Assembly: GCA_035654775.1 (NCBI GenBank)
Contig: DASRWB010000059.1
Span: 1 to 14,469, forward strand
From: HKST-UBA85 sp035654775
GTDB lineage: Bacteria > Bacteroidota > Bacteroidia > Flavobacteriales > Flavobacteriaceae
Length of the DNA: 14,469 nucleotides
Direction of reading: 5' to 3'
In this document: piece by piece, positions 14,341 to 14,469 of the stretch
Numbering within the stretch: the first letter of the stretch is position 1
Layout of the letters: every line of letters starts with the position of its first letter
The notes under the pieces: model-generated
What the model saw: the letters and a program-made list of their open reading frames with translations, nothing else
Databases searched by the model: none
Told to the model about the DNA's origin: nothing
Program-made: the position numbers and the translations under genes

Positions 14341-14469
14341 CTAATCCAACTGTTCGGTGAGTTTTTGAAATACGTTCTTAGGGTTTTTACCTTCATATAA
14401 AACGGCATAAACCGCATTAATAATAGGTAAGCGCGTTTTCTTTTTGTTTTTTTCGTTTAACAGATGTGC
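14341..14469 (-). CDS. gpsA: Glycerol-3-phosphate dehydrogenase, C-terminal fragment (runs off right edge)
   Basis: The last 42 codons plus stop of an open minus-strand frame are visible. The sequence RLPIINAVYAVLYEGKNPK, then VFQKL, is the conserved C-terminal helix region of the soluble NAD(P)-dependent sn-glycerol-3-phosphate dehydrogenase. That enzyme reduces dihydroxyacetone phosphate to glycerol 3-phosphate for phospholipid synthesis. The catalytic and nucleotide-binding parts lie outside the window, so the call rests on this tail alone. The gene ends 115 bp upstream of the zinc-ribbon start on the same strand. Confidence 0.8.
   Translation of the reverse strand, partial: AHLLNEKNKKKTRLPIINAVYAVLYEGKNPKNVFQKLTEQLD

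Noticed and set aside
1..14469. tRNA, rRNA, CRISPR arrays, insertion sequences
   Set aside because: No cloverleaf-like regions, repeat-spacer units or transposase motifs were seen on either strand.

Overview
The window looks like chromosomal DNA from a member of the Bacteroidota, most likely a flavobacterium. Four kinds of evidence point there: a type IX secretion (T9SS) C-terminal sorting domain, TAnnTTTG-type -7 boxes, start codons without Shine-Dalgarno sequences, and a lipoprotein whose residues after the lipidated Cys (C-SDDD) match the Bacteroidota surface-export signal. I do not assign a genus. There are no tRNAs, rRNAs, CRISPR arrays or recognisable insertion sequences.

Layout. Bases 1-2039 (minus strand) hold an AraC-type regulator, a membrane-anchored di-haem cytochrome c, and the first 32 codons of a surface lipoprotein that runs off the left edge. 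Two direct repeats exactly 21 bp apart lie just upstream of the cytochrome, where an AraC protein would be expected to bind. Bases 2202-3155 (plus strand) encode two small membrane-associated proteins of unknown function, followed by a terminator at 3161-3191. Bases 3222-4346 (minus) encode a self-inhibited Fic AMP-transferase. It is more AT-rich than its surroundings and is followed by about 300 bp without a gene. Bases 4653-5609 (minus) encode an epimerase-like L-threonine 3-dehydrogenase.

Bases 5724-10199 (plus) form a tight three-gene operon: a helical lipoprotein, an NTF2/SnoaL-like lipoprotein whose start overlaps the first gene, and a 1136-residue secreted beta-propeller protein with a T9SS tail. 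Converging on it are a periplasmic TPR protein (10205-10918, minus) and, upstream of that, an M28 metallopeptidase fused to an eight-helix membrane domain (10992-13292, minus). Bases 13406-13879 (plus) encode a tandem CBS-domain protein whose stop codon overlaps that of a convergent zinc-ribbon protein (13876-14226, minus). The right edge holds the last 42 codons of gpsA, glycerol-3-phosphate dehydrogenase (minus).

How the genes work together. The content is mainly housekeeping metabolism (threonine catabolism, phospholipid precursor synthesis) plus cell-envelope and secreted proteins. The units most likely to be functionally undescribed are the lipoprotein/NTF2-like/propeller operon and the AraC-cytochrome-surface lipoprotein cluster. 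The Fic gene looks like a horizontally acquired single-gene islet. I found no clear multi-gene defence system.
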